From FEB-12 sp964503315 (GTDB lineage Bacteria > Zixibacteria > MSB-5A5 > GN15 > FEB-12): a stretch of 64,000 nt of DNA. The DNA lies in NCBI GenBank assembly GCA_964503315.1, contig CAZCZL010000009.1, positions 77,025-141,024 on the forward strand. Direction: 5' to 3'. The position numbers and the translations under genes are program-made. The stretch's first letter is position 1; each line of letters begins with the position of its first letter. Of this stretch, positions 1 to 8,739 are shown piece after piece. The notes beneath the pieces were generated by a model, which saw nothing but the letters and a program-made list of their open reading frames with translations, was not told where the DNA came from and searched no databases.

Positions 1-432
1 CGTGCAATCTTTGCAGGCAGAGAGCCACAGCGACATTCCCATGGCGCCAAGAATGAGCAGAAAATTAGTGTTAAGTACACTCTTGGGGATCATGAGACTG
101 CCATACCGATACTTGTTGGCGAGCAGGGTCATGACGGACAACGAACCACCGAGGAGTAACTCGAGCCGGAGCGCCGCGAGCGCCGGGTACATCTCACCTA
201 TGCGCAGTGTAAAGACAGCCAAATACACAACGAGGCCAAAAAACTGATACTTGATCATCGCAACACCGACCACAATGGCCGGAATAGCGGCGATAAGATA
301 GAGCGGGTCGACAAACATGGCTGCCAGCCCGAAGGTAATCGAGATCAGGATCAACGCCAGCCAGTAGATATGGAGCGGCGTGATGATCGATCGGGTTGTG
401 CCGAATGTCGCGTTTTGTTCGTTGATGGCCAT
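1..432 (-). CDS. O-antigen ligase/polymerase-like membrane protein (5' part only)
   Basis: The reading frame opens with ATG (ATG GCC ATC AAC) at 432 and runs open to the window edge, so about 144 N-terminal residues are visible. It is very hydrophobic, with membrane segments around residues 22-37 (WLALILISITFGLAAM), 42-60 and 65-78, then the motif TLRIGEMYPAL. That motif resembles the 'P-E-hydrophobic' loop near the N-terminus of O-antigen ligase (Wzy/WaaL-type) proteins, which polymerise or transfer polysaccharide repeats at the outer face of the inner membrane. It starts 16 bases after the glycosyltransferase stop codon, so both are probably in one operon with the upstream SGNH-fold gene. 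No strong ribosome site is visible. The family call rests on hydrophobicity, one motif and context, because the catalytic region lies outside the window. Confidence 0.55.
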   Translation of the reverse strand, partial: MAINEQNATFGTTRSIITPLHIYWLALILISITFGLAAMFVDPLYLIAAIPAIVVGVAMIKYQFFGLVVYLAVFTLRIGEMYPALAALRLELLLGGSLSVMTLLANKYRYGSLMIPKSVLNTNFLLILGAMGMSLWLSACKDCT

Positions 433-448
433 ACGATGATTCAGATAT

Positions 449-1798
449 CTATCTCTGCCCGGCGGTCACACGATCCAGCAGTTTTGCCAGTTCTCCGGTA
501 AGATGCCGACGGTCTATCTCAGGGATATGCCGAAAGGCGCGCGTGCGATTCCGGGTAACCTGCCAGTTCTGATACAATTGACGGAGCTTGTTGATCACAG
601 CCTCTTTATCCGGCGCGTGAATGACACTCCCGGCTTCATATTTTCTGATCAGTCCGGTCGATACACCATCGGGCGCCATCGCCAGTATCTCTGTACCGGC
701 CGCCAAATAATCAAACACTTTGGCCGGGATAACGGTTGCATACTGCTCGCTGAATCCCAAAAGCAATAACAGGCAATCGGCCGTGGGGAATAGCGGGAGT
801 AACTCCTTACGGGACTTAAACCCGTGGAAGGTCACCCGACCGGCTAACCCCAGTTGTTCCACTAAGATGGAGTAATCCCGGTCACAATTGCCATAAAAAT
901 CTACCCGGATACTGCTTTCCTCAATACGATCGGCTTTCATCCATGCCGACAGTGACTCGAGGAAAAAGATCGGGTTAAACTCTCCGTACAATGAACCGGC
1001 ATAGAGAAAGCGCATCGGCTCACTTGCAGTCGTGACCGGATACTCTTTGGTCAGATCAACCTCTCGATAGTCAAATCCGTTGGTGATGGTGGTCACGCGA
1101 GAGGTTAGTAGACCATCGAGATGCCCTTCCATCTGCCGGCTGAAGCCTGGTGACGCCGTGGTAACATGGGCGGCCCGGGCGAGAACTCTGCGCTCCCAGT
1201 ATCGATCATAACGTGCAAACGCTTCAGGGTATCGACGCAACGGGTATGCGTGATTGAGTGTCCAGAGATCACGAAAATCGACGATATGCGGCAGCCTGGC
1301 TGATTTGGCCAACGCCGAAGCCAGCAAATGCGAAGAGACTGGCGGCGACGAGGAGAAGACCGCATCGATCTTTTCATCGCGAATGACCCGGCGTCCAGGA
1401 AGATACGCCAAAGGGACCCAGAAAATGGCGTAGTCCGGTACGGACAGAGCCAATCGAGCATAACGCTTCACGGATGACAGCCATGAAGGATTGGGCAATT
1501 GACCGTGAATCGACGTACTGGTCGGTTCACTGTCTGAAGCTTGCGCCACCTGCTTGCTCCCGTGCTGTCGTGCCTCCCATTTCTGGAGCGGCTCAAAGGT
1601 TCTGGCGCGGTATATCTTGACGTTCGGAATATCGGCCAATGGCGACGCATCCCAGGCGGCATTTGTGCCCCCATCTACGGTCAGGACCACCGGCTCCCAT
1701 CCGTATTCAGGGAGAAACTTGCAGAAATTCACCAGGCGCTGTCCGCCGACAGCGGCCATAGGAGGAAATACATAGGTGACGAGGAGCAGCTTTTTCAT
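449..1798 (-). CDS. Glycosyltransferase family 4 (GT-B fold)
   Basis: 449 residues, a usual length for GT4 enzymes, which move a sugar from a nucleotide-sugar to a growing lipid-linked glycan on the cytoplasmic face. The N-terminal Rossmann half begins MKKLLLVTYVFPP and has the acceptor-side loop VGGQR (17-21). The C-terminal half carries GSLYGEF (donor-site loop), an HGF turn (VTFHGFKSRKELLPLF) and IPAKVFDYLAAG, the position of the conserved P-x-K-x-x-E/D-Y-x-A-x-G donor-binding motif. The start lies 7 bases after the stop of the upstream SGNH-fold gene. The linker (CTCCCCC) has no Shine-Dalgarno sequence, which suggests translational coupling. The downstream neighbour is an O-antigen ligase-like gene, so a role in exopolysaccharide or O-antigen assembly is likely. 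The sugar specificity cannot be read from the sequence. Confidence 0.85.
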   Translation of the reverse strand: MKKLLLVTYVFPPMAAVGGQRLVNFCKFLPEYGWEPVVLTVDGGTNAAWDASPLADIPNVKIYRARTFEPLQKWEARQHGSKQVAQASDSEPTSTSIHGQLPNPSWLSSVKRYARLALSVPDYAIFWVPLAYLPGRRVIRDEKIDAVFSSSPPVSSHLLASALAKSARLPHIVDFRDLWTLNHAYPLRRYPEAFARYDRYWERRVLARAAHVTTASPGFSRQMEGHLDGLLTSRVTTITNGFDYREVDLTKEYPVTTASEPMRFLYAGSLYGEFNPIFFLESLSAWMKADRIEESSIRVDFYGNCDRDYSILVEQLGLAGRVTFHGFKSRKELLPLFPTADCLLLLLGFSEQYATVIPAKVFDYLAAGTEILAMAPDGVSTGLIRKYEAGSVIHAPDKEAVINKLRQLYQNWQVTRNRTRAFRHIPEIDRRHLTGELAKLLDRVTAGQR

Positions 1799-1805
1799 GG
1801 GGGAG

Positions 1806-2600
1806 TTATCGCGTTGGCTGCGTTCCCGTTGAAATCACACCCGCGTTCAACAAAGCTGTCTTGGTCAATCCGGTCAGTCGGGCATACCCTTCCTTCTTGA
1901 CGTTGATCTGACCATGGGCCAGATCCGGGTCGAGGAAACCTTCCTTGTCAACCAGTGCGGCATAGGCATCGACCATAGCGACATTGTTAGAGTCGCAATA
2001 AGCGCGGAGCCAGTTGTTGAACTGGCGGAGACTGTCCATGACATTGTACGGCACTTCGATCTCAGCGTCAAAATCGCGTCCGATCGGCAGGACAGTCAGC
2101 ATGATCGGAGTGATCTTATTCGCGCGGGCGATATCGATCATTGAAGCAGTGTACTCTTCGATCTCCTCGACCGAATTTTCCGGCCGGAAATTGTAGGAAC
2201 TCAATTCGATTACTGTGGCCGAAGGTTTCAGTTCGACCACATCCGAACGAAATCGTAGCAAGTACCCCGCCACACGCTGTCCAGAGATGCCGCGATTGAT
2301 CGCTTCATATTCGGGGAAACTGGCCGGAAGTTTCCACCAGCGAGTCATCTGAGTGCCGAAAAAGACGACCCGATTCGGAACAGTGGTATCGGATGCCAGA
2401 ACCCGGTTTTCATCGAGAAAATCGTACCGCCCTGAGAGCTTATCGATCGCCTGCAAATACTTATCCAGGAAGTAGTTGACGTGGTCCCGGTAGTCCAGTG
2501 CCTTGTAGGAGACATAGACGATAGAGAGGTTTCCTAGCAGCGAAAGGATTAAAGCGATCCTCAGGATGCGGTTGCGGTCATTGGGTGTGGTCGATGTCAT
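1806..2600 (-). CDS. Membrane-anchored SGNH-fold protein with altered nucleophile block
   Basis: About 264 residues from the ATG at 2600 (MTSTTPNDRN). A TTG at 2687 would extend the frame but adds no recognisable sequence. There is one N-terminal membrane anchor (ILRIALILSLLGNLSIVYVSY), so the domain should face the periplasm. The fold follows SGNH/GDSL hydrolases: block I VVFFGTQMTRWW, block II NRGISGQ, block III VIELSSYNF, and block V DLAHGQINVKKEGY with Asp and His in the usual D-x-x-H spacing. Block I has G-T-Q where active enzymes have G-D-S, so the nucleophile serine is missing. Block III also lacks the usual G-x-N-D. It may be a binding pseudoenzyme or use another nucleophile. It is first in a probable operon with a glycosyltransferase and an O-antigen ligase-like gene, which suggests a part in polysaccharide acylation or recognition. 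Confidence 0.65.
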   Translation of the reverse strand: MTSTTPNDRNRILRIALILSLLGNLSIVYVSYKALDYRDHVNYFLDKYLQAIDKLSGRYDFLDENRVLASDTTVPNRVVFFGTQMTRWWKLPASFPEYEAINRGISGQRVAGYLLRFRSDVVELKPSATVIELSSYNFRPENSVEEIEEYTASMIDIARANKITPIMLTVLPIGRDFDAEIEVPYNVMDSLRQFNNWLRAYCDSNNVAMVDAYAALVDKEGFLDPDLAHGQINVKKEGYARLTGLTKTALLNAGVISTGTQPTR

Positions 2601-3235
2601 GGCTATCAGTCTGGTCGGAACGCCTCTCTCTTGTAGCAATTTCGGCACTCTCTTGACAATATACAGGTCGATGTTGTAAAATAGCAACCAATGCGGCTGG
2701 GGTCGAGGAAGGTACTATGATCCTCATCCGCGTCGGAAGTTTTCGTATCGAATTTACTTCGTACGCTCGGATAACCGCCACATCAGAGAATGTTTTGGTT
2801 GTTCATCGGTTGAACAGGTTGTTTCTTTTTTGGCAGATGCAGCCCGTTCCGGAAGGTTCCTGACCGTCAAGCGAACTCGATAAGCCGCAATCTCACAAGC
2901 GGTTGTCGTATTGTCGGAAGATGGCAGTGAAGTTGTTATCTGTGTTCCCGGTATGGTCTGCGTGGGCCGTCTTGCTGCCGACGGGTATAAGACCCGAACG
3001 GTGGTAAGCAAACCTGACACTACACTGTGTCCAACGTGTCGCAGGCAGACACCGCGAGAGGAGAGTCCTGGTTCTACACTTGCTCATGAAGTAAGCGCCT
3101 TGTGCCGATTCACTCTGGAGAATGGGCTGTCAGCCGATCGGAAGGTAAGAGATCGGCGGGCAGCGCCGGACAATGGGTCGTCACTCTGGCAATGGATCCA
3201 GGTAGAATTTGTGGAGTGAAAGGTTTGGATCAGTT
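2601..3235. other. Divergent intergenic region with a dyad, no gene seen
   Basis: This 635-base stretch separates the minus-strand polysaccharide operon from the plus-strand beta-helix gene. The short open frames in it have no coding character (odd composition, no ribosome sites, no domain resemblance). It holds a 17-base dyad at 2800-2816 and a T-rich run just after it. The element CGGAAGGT occurs twice (around 2850 and 3143). It is long enough for two promoters and a long leader, but I could not assign a known riboswitch. Confidence 0.5.
2800..2816. promoter_or_regulatory. Dyad TGTTCA-N5-TGAACA, candidate operator
   Basis: A perfect 6-bp inverted repeat with a 5-base centre (TCGGT), between two divergent genes. 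The same arrangement recurs perfectly at 36169-36185 and imperfectly at 20046-20062, each time beside a gene for a secreted, C-terminally sorted protein. The recurrence argues for a shared regulator. The regulator is unknown. Confidence 0.4.
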
Positions 3236-6043
3236 ATGAAGAAACTCCTGTGGGTGGTCGCATTGGTTCTGGCAGCCGGTTCCGCGTTTGCCGGGCGAGT
3301 GACGATCACATCCTTGCCGTACACCATCAGCACGTCCAACGATACGTTTTATATTTCCGGGACAAAGCTGAGTTCTCAGACGATCGGTCTGAACTTTGCC
3401 GCGGGTGTCTCCAACGTATTGGTGGATGGTCAGGGTGATACGATCCAGTTCGGTTTGGCCGGTTCCGCGCCAACGGGGTCATCTCCGGTGGTCGGCGATA
3501 TCGGTATCAAACTGAACAACGGAACAGTCACCAATGTGGTGATCAGAAATCTCAAAGTGCTGCACGCCCCGCCGCAGTCGATGCGCGACTCCACCGTCCA
3601 CTGCTGGGCGCTGGCAGTCCGCTGGGGGCCGGCCAACCGGTATATCCGATTTGAGGGATGTACTTTCAAGGTGGTCGGACGTAACTCAAAGATCATGTAT
3701 TCGGGTGGTGGCAGTTACAATAACGACGTTATCAATTGCGTATTCATCGATAGCTGCCATGCCTATCTGCGTCGCGATTACTGGAACGAACAAGCGATGC
3801 TGAATCTGCAGGACTTCAACCGCGCTCGATCGCTGGGCTCGGATTTCCTGTATCACTGGCGCTTTGCCGGCTGTTCTACCGCGGTCGCCTTCTGGAGCAA
3901 CGTTCACCTTGAGGGTGACAGCACGGTCGCCGACTTCGACAATAACTACTGGTTCACCGACGGCTGGAACTCTCTCTACGGAACACCTGAAGCGAATTCC
4001 ATGACGACCGCCACAGAGAACTACTGTATCGCGTTGCGTCAGGGAGATAATGCCATTGCAGATGGATGTCGAATCAAGATCCGCAACAACCGGTTCAGGG
4101 CGGGTACGGCTCATAGCGGTGGCCGAGGCATATTCATTTCCGGAGTTGAAGGGATCAACTACAACTACGACGATAGTTGTATAGCTATTTATAATAACGA
4201 TTTTAATGTTCACCAGGGGTTTGACGGCTACGCCGCGACGATCAAAGGGATCATCATGCGCGAGGACTGGGGGAATGTCCGCGTGCATCACAATAACATT
4301 GTCATCCCAATGTACCAGAATCCGCCGAACAACGGCTATGGTCCGGGGCCTTCCTCCGGAGTACAGTTGACAGCTAATTTCGGCTACAATCTGTACATGA
4401 AACACAACACTATCAGCACGTATTTTGTCGACAATTTCACCTTCGATGAGCGGGTTGGCTCAGGAGGTGTGGCCGCATACTGCGTGGTGCTGGACGAGAA
4501 TGAAATGAATTCTCCGAATCTCCTTATCGATAGTAACACGTTCATTACCAATAACGTGTTTATTCGATGGGGATTCTTTAACGGTCATGGCGGCAACCCG
4601 CGCTTCTTGGGGAATACGTTCCAGTATTACGGCGGGACCTCTCCGAACAATGACAACACCTGGACGGCGTATCTGGGCTACGGCGCTCCGTCGAGCCAGC
4701 ACGCCTACAACAACTGGTTGATCGACCCGATCTTCACTAATGGTGTCGCTGACAACCATGTAGTGGTGTCGGATGGCGAACCGGATTCGCTGCAGCTCGG
4801 CTGGAAAGTAACTCTGGCAGTACAGGTGCGGGGTGCCAATGCGCTGCCGGTGGCCAATGCCCAGGTTACGGTTCGCAACAACTACGGTTTTGTTGTTGGA
4901 CAGGGCACGACCAATGCCAACGGTATTTATTCCGCGATGGTGACCTACCGCAACCTGTTCAACGCGGCGTTCTCCAATCCGGACTCCACCAACTATAATC
5001 CGTTTTCGATAAAGGCGAAATTGGGTACCGATAGTACCACCATTTCGTACGCGGTTAGCTGGAATACCAAGTCTCCGCAGGTAACGTTGACGCGGACCGA
5101 CGGCGGCGGTACAGGAACCGACGTGACACCTCCCGGCACAATCACCACGCTTGGCGCGGTGGCCGGACCGGACCCAGGTTCTGTTTCGCTGGCCTGGGAT
5201 GCGCCTGGGAACGACGGCGGTTTTGGAACCGCCGATTGGTATGTGGTCAAGTACTCGATGAACGCGATCTCCAACGATATTGCCTTTGAGAACGCGACCA
5301 CTCTGGAGAATCCGCCGACTCCTTCAGTCGCCGGGCAGCGCGACGAAGCACAGGTCAACGGGCTACTTCCGGGGCGCCAGTATTATGTGGCAGTGAAAGC
5401 ATATGACAACGCCGGCAATGTCGGCGAGTTGTCGAATGAAGCCATCAGTTTCGCCAAGGGGATCGCCCCCCCTTTGGCGGATTCTGTGCGCAACAGCATT
5501 CCGCTCGAAACGGTCAGGCTGTATGCGCATCGTCTCCCCTCGTATTATCAATTACGTCACGAATACCAGGTCGATACCACCGCGGACTTCACTACTCCGC
5601 GGATTCTTGTTGATGGCGGGAGCGGATCAAACTCCAACGTCAGCCTGAATTTCGCTGATCTGGTTCTAGGCGAGCGGTACTACTGGAGGGTTCGGTCAGT
5701 GGCCAGTGATAGCTCTGATCTTTCGGTCTGGGTCTCTGGTCCGCAGTTTATCTTCGACCCGAATATCTCGACTGGTGAAGAAGATGTTGACACCGTCAAA
5801 ACCTACCCGAATCCATTGCGTCTGGCCGAAGCTCAGAGTATTACGTTTACGGATATCCCCGCGGGGTCTGAGTTGGTTGTCCTGACAGTTTCGGGTGAGC
5901 TGGTCAAGCGATGGGTTGTTGATGCCAAGCAGGATATCACGTGGGACGCCCACAATGAATCCGGCGAGCAGATAGCGTCCGGGACCTATCTTTGGTATAT
6001 CACCGGGACGTCCGAGCGCGGCAAGCTGGTTGTTATTCGCTAA
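3236..6043 (+). CDS. Secreted beta-helix protein with FN3 and C-terminal sorting domain
   Basis: 935 residues from the ATG at 3236, chosen because it gives a clean signal peptide (MKKLLWVVALVLAAGSAFAG). The first two-thirds looks like a right-handed parallel beta-helix: many N-N and asparagine-ladder turns such as VIRNLKVLHA, IRNNRFRAG, IYNNDFNV, VHHNNIVIP and MKHNTIST. Then comes a carboxypeptidase-regulatory/Ig-like domain (VTLAVQVRGANALPVANAQVTV), one fibronectin III domain (from about VTPPGTITTLGAV to LSNEA), a second beta-sandwich region (YYWRVRSVASDSS), and a C-terminal FlgD-like/type IX domain (TYPNPLRLAEAQ…SGTYLWYITG…GKLVVIR). That tail closely matches the one in the FN3-repeat protein at 16565-19891. 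It is probably exported and held at the surface or released. The beta-helix suggests polysaccharide binding or cleavage, but no catalytic site was identified. Confidence 0.8.
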   Translation: MKKLLWVVALVLAAGSAFAGRVTITSLPYTISTSNDTFYISGTKLSSQTIGLNFAAGVSNVLVDGQGDTIQFGLAGSAPTGSSPVVGDIGIKLNNGTVTNVVIRNLKVLHAPPQSMRDSTVHCWALAVRWGPANRYIRFEGCTFKVVGRNSKIMYSGGGSYNNDVINCVFIDSCHAYLRRDYWNEQAMLNLQDFNRARSLGSDFLYHWRFAGCSTAVAFWSNVHLEGDSTVADFDNNYWFTDGWNSLYGTPEANSMTTATENYCIALRQGDNAIADGCRIKIRNNRFRAGTAHSGGRGIFISGVEGINYNYDDSCIAIYNNDFNVHQGFDGYAATIKGIIMREDWGNVRVHHNNIVIPMYQNPPNNGYGPGPSSGVQLTANFGYNLYMKHNTISTYFVDNFTFDERVGSGGVAAYCVVLDENEMNSPNLLIDSNTFITNNVFIRWGFFNGHGGNPRFLGNTFQYYGGTSPNNDNTWTAYLGYGAPSSQHAYNNWLIDPIFTNGVADNHVVVSDGEPDSLQLGWKVTLAVQVRGANALPVANAQVTVRNNYGFVVGQGTTNANGIYSAMVTYRNLFNAAFSNPDSTNYNPFSIKAKLGTDSTTISYAVSWNTKSPQVTLTRTDGGGTGTDVTPPGTITTLGAVAGPDPGSVSLAWDAPGNDGGFGTADWYVVKYSMNAISNDIAFENATTLENPPTPSVAGQRDEAQVNGLLPGRQYYVAVKAYDNAGNVGELSNEAISFAKGIAPPLADSVRNSIPLETVRLYAHRLPSYYQLRHEYQVDTTADFTTPRILVDGGSGSNSNVSLNFADLVLGERYYWRVRSVASDSSDLSVWVSGPQFIFDPNISTGEEDVDTVKTYPNPLRLAEAQSITFTDIPAGSELVVLTVSGELVKRWVVDAKQDITWDAHNESGEQIASGTYLWYITGTSERGKLVVIR

Positions 6044-6159
6044 GTATCGTCGCTTCTTCTTTCCCTCTTATTCTCCCCTTACATCCGTGATCGCTGTCGA
6101 ATCAGTCTTCGTGCGTTTGCGCGCATCCGAATAGAACTGCCAATGCCGTCGGCTTCCGT

Positions 6160-6192
6160 AAAAAGAAAAACGGAAGGCTGCTCACCTTCCGT
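6160..6192 (-). terminator. Intrinsic terminator after the second SGNH-fold gene
   Basis: The 8-bp stem ACGGAAGG / CCTTCCGT (6170-6177 and 6185-6192) has a 7-base loop. On the minus strand it is followed by a T-rich run (TTTTTCTTTTT). It lies 30 bases past the stop codon at 6222. Confidence 0.8.
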
Positions 6193-6221
6193 TTCCAGAA
6201 TCACCGAATATCCGGCTTGTC

Positions 6222-7127
6222 TTACTTAACCGCCTGCGGCTGTTGGGCCAGTGCGGTGGTGTTGAACTGCGCCCAAGCCGGTTGGAAAAATCTCATAAAG
6301 CCACTCGCCGCGGCCTGATACCCCGCTACATTGGGGTGGGAGTCGCCCGGGCGCTCGGTTCTGTACTGTTCAGCCAGAAGATTTTCCGGGTTTGCCAGTT
6401 CATCGAACAGGTCATACACGACAAAATTGCGCAGCCCGGTCTCCTGTTGATAGGCAGGGATGAACTCATTCTGCAGCCACTGATTGAACTGGCGGGCACG
6501 CGCGGCATTCTCCGGCGTGGTCCGCTCTGGCGCCAACGGCGGCGCGGTCAGGTAAACAAAAAGCTTATTCGGATGCTTCTGGAAAACCTTGGCGATATCT
6601 TTGAACCAGGCGGTGTAGTTCTCCATGGTCTTCTGCCGCTGGGCAGGAACCTGCGAAGCGGCATCGGCCAATCCGATATTGCTGTTCGGGTAACAAGACT
6701 TGAAGATCACGATATCATTCTGCGTATTGTCGCCATAGTACTGGTTCGGATGGGCTTTGAAGCTGAAGATCCGGTCAATATCTTTTTCGAACTTGGGAGC
6801 CCAATCGCATATGTCGGTATCTTCACCGATCTCGTCGCCATAGGTCGCTCCACGCACCAGTATGCCCATATCCAGCATGGAATCGCGCAAGCCACCCTGG
6901 TTCATGATACCACGGCCCACGGAGTGATGCAGGAAGACTGCCCGGTGGGCAACCTTGCGGTCGATCATGTCGGTCAAGGTGTTGATGGAGGCAGAGCTTT
7001 CTTCAAGAGCTTTTTCCATCTCACCCGCCTTGTATTTGAGCGAGCGAAGCTCCTTGAACAGGTAAAGCGAGGCTCCGCATCCAACGATCGCGGCGATAAT
7101 TGAGAGAACAAGCAAAGGCTTGCCCAT
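6222..7127 (-). CDS. Membrane-anchored SGNH-fold hydrolase-like protein (HHS variant)
   Basis: 301 residues. The ATG at 7127 (MGKPLLVLS) is chosen because AAAGGAG sits 7-8 bases upstream. A GTG at 7166 would lie ahead of that ribosome site. One N-terminal membrane segment or lipoprotein-like signal (SIIAAIVGCGASLYLF) is followed by a short charged, probably coiled stretch (ELRSLKYKAGEMEKALEE). The globular part has AVFLHHSVGRG where SGNH enzymes carry the GDS nucleophile block, DIVIFKSCYPNSN in the oxyanion region, YLTAPPL, and GDSHPNVAGYQAA near the C-terminus, matching the D-x-(x)-H-P-N-x-x-G-Y block V. A serine remains in the first motif, so it may be active. Related folds deacylate or acylate polysaccharides. 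No operon partner is visible, since the flanking gaps are wide. Confidence 0.65.
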   Translation of the reverse strand: MGKPLLVLSIIAAIVGCGASLYLFKELRSLKYKAGEMEKALEESSASINTLTDMIDRKVAHRAVFLHHSVGRGIMNQGGLRDSMLDMGILVRGATYGDEIGEDTDICDWAPKFEKDIDRIFSFKAHPNQYYGDNTQNDIVIFKSCYPNSNIGLADAASQVPAQRQKTMENYTAWFKDIAKVFQKHPNKLFVYLTAPPLAPERTTPENAARARQFNQWLQNEFIPAYQQETGLRNFVVYDLFDELANPENLLAEQYRTERPGDSHPNVAGYQAAASGFMRFFQPAWAQFNTTALAQQPQAVK

Positions 7128-7896
7128 CTGGATTCTCCTTTCGAATTGGGTAATATCTCGATTCACTCATTCACGGCTGTGCCGCCGGGCATTCAGATAA
7201 TCTCTCAGGTGTCTGCCCCGTGATCCAAATGCCGGTACAGCTATTATATTATGTATCGGTATTTCCGTTGCAGGCAAAAAGGAAGGACTCAGGACCGTCG
7301 TGAATGGCCATCTTCCATCCGTTACCTGTTGTAACAATAACAGGTTAGGGAAACTCCGGTTCCGTCAGGCTCTTTTTTGCGGAAAATTTTGCCCATTCGT
7401 AGCTCCACAATGGAAACTATTTGAACAGTTCCGGGTTTAACCTTCAGTTGCCCGGAAGGTCCTGGGTTGGCATTTCCGTGAAGGTCGCTGGCTATGCGCC
7501 GGCGAGGAGAGCCGAAACAGAGCGGGCCATAATTAACAGAATTCTAGCGGTAAACACAGCCTTGATGGTGTACAGGAGTTGCACCTTAGTCTGTCGTGTG
7601 TGGCAATATTGCGTGTGACAACCAACCGTTGTTATGTGCTCGTATTATATTGTGCTACAACGACTAAGCTGTGTGAGCATCTGAATGGCGGCACTGTCCC
7701 GCGGCAGATTTTGCGGCAGTGAAAATAGCCCCGGATACGCGACTTTTGCGAGCCGGATGCGCCATAAGGTTCTTGTAAAATGATGTCCGCTAACGTATAT
7801 TGGCGGAAGTATGATCGGCACTAAAAGTCTCGCCTTTTTTACTACGTAGCTGGGCGACCTAACCACCTAAGACGTTCAACAGTTCTTGCGGAGTTC
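7128..7896. other. 769-base divergent gap, regulatory content unknown
   Basis: It lies between the minus-strand SGNH-fold gene and the plus-strand FN3/dockerin-like gene. Open frames inside it have no ribosome site or protein-like composition. It contains a 7-bp inverted repeat, ACCTGTT-N8-AACAGGT at 7324-7345, and a TATAAT-like hexamer (minus strand, 7243-7248) that could be the -10 box of the SGNH-fold gene. I looked for a cyclic-di-GMP riboswitch around 7440-7540 and did not find the conserved core. Confidence 0.4.
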
Positions 7897-8463
7897 ATGA
7901 GAACGATCAGTCTGTTCGTGTGTGTACTATTGTCTGCTTTCTCCGTCGAGGCCGGTACCCTGTTCCTGCAGTGGACCGCTCCGGGGGATGATGGCTATTA
8001 CGGCACCGCTACTAGGTACGAATTACGATACTCGACTTCCGTGATCACCCACACCAACTGGGCGAATGCTACGGTGGTTCCCAATCTACCTCCCCCCAAG
8101 ATGGCCGGCGGCAAGGAAAAGCTGATGCTGACCGGTTTCACCCCCGGAGTAACATACTACTTTGCCATAAAGACTGCTGATGAGAAGAACAACTGGTCAG
8201 CCGTATCGAACAATGCCGTCAAGAAGACCTGTGACGATTGTGTCGGCATGACGGGCAACATTAATGGCTCCGCCGATCAGTTGGTAGACCTGTCAGATCT
8301 GGCGACTTTGATATCTTTCCTCCAGGGAAACGGCACGGGTGTTCAGTTCTGTTATGACGAAGCCAACGTCAATGGCTCGGCGGATGGCGTGGTGGATCTC
8401 TCCGATCTCGCCTATTTCCTTGGCTATTTCTTTGGTGGACAGCCTCCCCGCGGCTGCCTGTAA
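7897..8463 (+). CDS. Small secreted FN3 plus dockerin-like protein
   Basis: 188 residues with a signal peptide (MRTISLFVCVLLSAFSVEAG), one fibronectin III domain (about 20-108, starting LFLQWTAPGDDGYYGTA and ending AVSNNAVKK), and a C-terminal dockerin-like doublet (about 115-188). Both halves of the doublet follow the pattern N-(I/V)-N-G-S-A-D-x-(x)-V-D-L-S-D-L-A, spaced about 40 residues apart, with the N/D ligands typical of calcium loops. The FN3 unit closely resembles those in the repeat protein at 16565-19891. The doublet resembles those ending the proteins at 43820-45907 and 46205-47371. In clostridia dockerins bind cohesins. Here the doublet may be a surface-assembly or stability module. 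Function is otherwise unknown. Confidence 0.75.
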   Translation: MRTISLFVCVLLSAFSVEAGTLFLQWTAPGDDGYYGTATRYELRYSTSVITHTNWANATVVPNLPPPKMAGGKEKLMLTGFTPGVTYYFAIKTADEKNNWSAVSNNAVKKTCDDCVGMTGNINGSADQLVDLSDLATLISFLQGNGTGVQFCYDEANVNGSADGVVDLSDLAYFLGYFFGGQPPRGCL

Positions 8464-8739
8464 GCAGATATTTCCTACCTATTCTCATGCCGGCCATAGA
8501 GCCAGCGTTCTGCGTTCTCCTCTCCAATTCAATTTGTTCGTGGACAACGAACGGACGGCGTTGTACTTTAGCAGCGGTCTGACCGGACGAAAGGTCAGGC
8601 ACCGCTGCCCCCCGGCAGCGGAACCTGCGACAATATCGTGAGTTAGCTGAATCCACCATCTGGCCGCCTCGGCTTAAGCGGAGTCGGTTCGGCTCCGATA
8701 TGGTAAATAGACCATTTACACAGACTGGGCAATACGACC

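Noticed and set aside
2754..3219. Small open frames in the divergent gap before the beta-helix gene
   Set aside because: Several overlap on both strands, none has a ribosome site or domain, and lengths are what chance gives at this composition.
3686..4405. Open frame of 239 codons opposite the beta-helix gene
   Set aside because: Mirror of the Asn/Thr-rich coding strand, with valine- and isoleucine-rich composition and no start signal. A shadow.
6243..7103. Long open frame opposite the second SGNH-fold gene
   Set aside because: 286 codons, but without a ribosome site and with no protein-like pattern. The minus-strand gene has a ribosome site, an anchor and SGNH motifs.
7440..7540. Possible cyclic-di-GMP riboswitch
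   Set aside because: The region has GC-rich stems and GAAA-like bases but lacks the conserved A-C-G-C-A…G-G-G-A-C-G-C-A-A-A-G-C core, so no call.
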